A stretch of 23,570 nt of DNA from Prevotella sp. (GTDB lineage Bacteria; Bacteroidota; Bacteroidia; Bacteroidales; Bacteroidaceae): the NCBI GenBank assembly GCA_021204605.1, contig JAJPZD010000061.1:1-23570 (forward strand), given 5' to 3'. Position 1 is the first letter of the stretch, and each line of letters opens with the position of its first letter. Made by a program: the position numbers and the translations under genes. Shown here piece after piece: positions 22,392 to 23,570 of the stretch. The notes beneath the pieces were generated by a model that made no database searches, was not told where the DNA came from, and saw only the letters and a program-made list of their open reading frames with translations.

Positions 22392-23560
22392 TAGAATAGT
22401 TTGAGAATTATGTTATTATCAATGTAATTAGATTTACAGAATTTTTCTGTAAGAAAAACAGGATAAATATGATTAGCCCATCTTGTGTCACTTCCATAAC
22501 AAACAGGATAGGCTTCTCTTATTAGATTAGCACAAATTATATCAATTTCTTCTGATTCTATAAAATCTCTTTCAGGAGGCAAAATCATTTCACATTTAAC
22601 AACATCAGAAAAATGGGTTTCACGAAAATTACTGTTCCTCAAACGCAAATACCATATTGCAAAATCAACTTGACATTGATCTGTATGATATCTATAAACC
22701 TTTGTACGTTGAAAAGGTTTAAGAGATGCAATAGTTTTTGAAAGTCTATTCTTCTCAAAATCAGAAATAAGATCAGGATTAAACTGTTTGGATACACCAA
22801 CAACATACTTGTAATTGTTACGCATTTTGAGCCATTCCTCATCTTTCAATCTTTCAGAAGGTGTATATTCTAATGAGCCATCTTTAATAAGCCAATGTTC
22901 ATCATCCAAACGATTATGTTTACACAAATATGAGACAAGATATTGTTCTTCATCAGTCATTACTGTTTGTATACGAGCTGTTCCACGGTTTATAAGTCCA
23001 TTTTTACCTTTTTCATTTTTATCCATTCCATCTGTTTCATACAATAATATATCATCGAAATGAATACCAGAATTAGAGATGAATGGCAATTGTGATATAT
23101 GAGCATTTATTTTTTCCAAGAATAAGCGACAATAATTTTCGTCATCATCAACATTAAAATCTGATGGTAATGATAGAACCAACTTATGGCGTAATTCGGC
23201 TTTCTTGAATATATCACGATTTCTTCGTTCACAGCAACCAACAATGATTTGTCCAGCTAAAAAAGGGAAAATATGATTACCTATAGCTATATCATCCACT
23301 TTATAGATATGGCGCGAACCGTCAAGAAAGAAACTAAAAATAGGAGTCTGGATAGTATTTATAATTCTTTGACTAATATCTACGGTAGGTACACGTTTCT
23401 GATTACTTTCAGCAAATTTAGAACCATACATTTGAATTGAAGATTTATCATCATATGACAAAATGTCGTTAGTGTTTGTATCTAATGACATTTTTTGCGT
23501 TTTGTAGCAAAGGTATTTACCTTTTCCTTCTTGCTGTATAAATTCAAGAATACCTCCCAT
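22391..23560 (-). CDS. NurA-like nuclease
   Basis: The 389-residue protein has the NurA pattern: a first acidic motif FSFFLDGSRH (Asp80), a second HWLIKDGSLEY (Asp227), the VVGVSKQF strand (Lys258), and a C-terminal AYPVCYGSDTRWANHIYPV with His364. NurA is an RNase H-fold nuclease that degrades DNA together with the HerA ring in archaea and some bacteria. Here its gene directly precedes herA, supporting the pair. The start is uncertain: the long form begins at 23560, but an ATG at 23491 (MSLDTNTND) is preceded by a perfect -7 box inside the longer frame. The window ends 10 bases before the long start, so upstream genes or promoters cannot be seen. Confidence 0.87.
   Translation of the reverse strand: MGGILEFIQQEGKGKYLCYKTQKMSLDTNTNDILSYDDKSSIQMYGSKFAESNQKRVPTVDISQRIINTIQTPIFSFFLDGSRHIYKVDDIAIGNHIFPFLAGQIIVGCCERRNRDIFKKAELRHKLVLSLPSDFNVDDDENYCRLFLEKINAHISQLPFISNSGIHFDDILLYETDGMDKNEKGKNGLINRGTARIQTVMTDEEQYLVSYLCKHNRLDDEHWLIKDGSLEYTPSERLKDEEWLKMRNNYKYVVGVSKQFNPDLISDFEKNRLSKTIASLKPFQRTKVYRYHTDQCQVDFAIWYLRLRNSNFRETHFSDVVKCEMILPPERDFIESEEIDIICANLIREAYPVCYGSDTRWANHIYPVFLTEKFCKSNYIDNNIILKLF
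23508..23515 (-). promoter_or_regulatory. Possible -7 box for the NurA-HerA operon
   Basis: TACCTTTG on the minus strand matches TAnnTTTG and lies about 17 bases upstream of the ATG at 23491. No -33 TTTG is seen. If real, it argues for the shorter NurA start; if the longer start is correct, it is a chance match inside the gene. Confidence 0.4.
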
Positions 23561-23570
23561 AGTATTATCT

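Noticed and set aside
1..23570. CRISPR arrays, tRNA and rRNA genes
   Set aside because: No regularly spaced direct repeats and no tRNA- or rRNA-like sequence were seen on either strand.

Overview
The window looks like chromosome from a Bacteroidales bacterium, most likely Prevotella or a close relative. Reasons: perfect TAnnTTTG promoter -7 boxes in front of most transcription units, a PorT (type IX secretion) homologue, a Porin_10-type outer-membrane protein, a likely type IX sorting tail at the left edge, DUF4468, and the gene order trpBEGDCFA. No database search was possible, so the genus is an inference.

Layout. Bases 1-3505 hold the tail of a secreted protein, a terminator, and a three-gene envelope operon (DUF4468-like secreted protein, small two-helix membrane protein, putative porin). 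Bases 3581-4861 are a stand-alone ilvC with its own promoter, a structured leader and a terminator; it converges on a small acidic lipoprotein gene. Bases 5484-12055 are a complete tryptophan biosynthesis operon. It is preceded by an 18-codon leader peptide with three consecutive Trp codons and a terminator/antiterminator pair, so it is probably controlled by transcription attenuation. All seven products (TrpB, E, G, D, C, F, A) carry their expected motifs.

On the minus strand follow a D-lactate dehydrogenase-like gene, whose stop codon directly abuts the trpA stop, a 55-residue 2[4Fe-4S] ferredoxin missed by length cut-offs, PorT, and a 5'-nucleotidase split over two genes. rplS (ribosomal protein L19) with its terminator ends the core region at about 16645.

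Immediately after the rplS terminator the composition changes. A 5'-truncated, frameshifted IS256-family transposase remnant is followed by about 6.4 kb of AT-rich DNA. This carries one tightly packed minus-strand operon: NurA-like nuclease, HerA-like ATPase, HSP90-like (GHKL) ATPase and a radical SAM protein with a B12-binding-like N-terminus. A fifth gene begins with an ATGA overlap and is cut off after about 20 codons by the IS end. This gene set has the features of an acquired anti-invader or DNA-processing module. I do not recognise it as a named system, and it is the main discovery candidate. The window ends inside or just upstream of its first gene, so more components could lie beyond the right edge.
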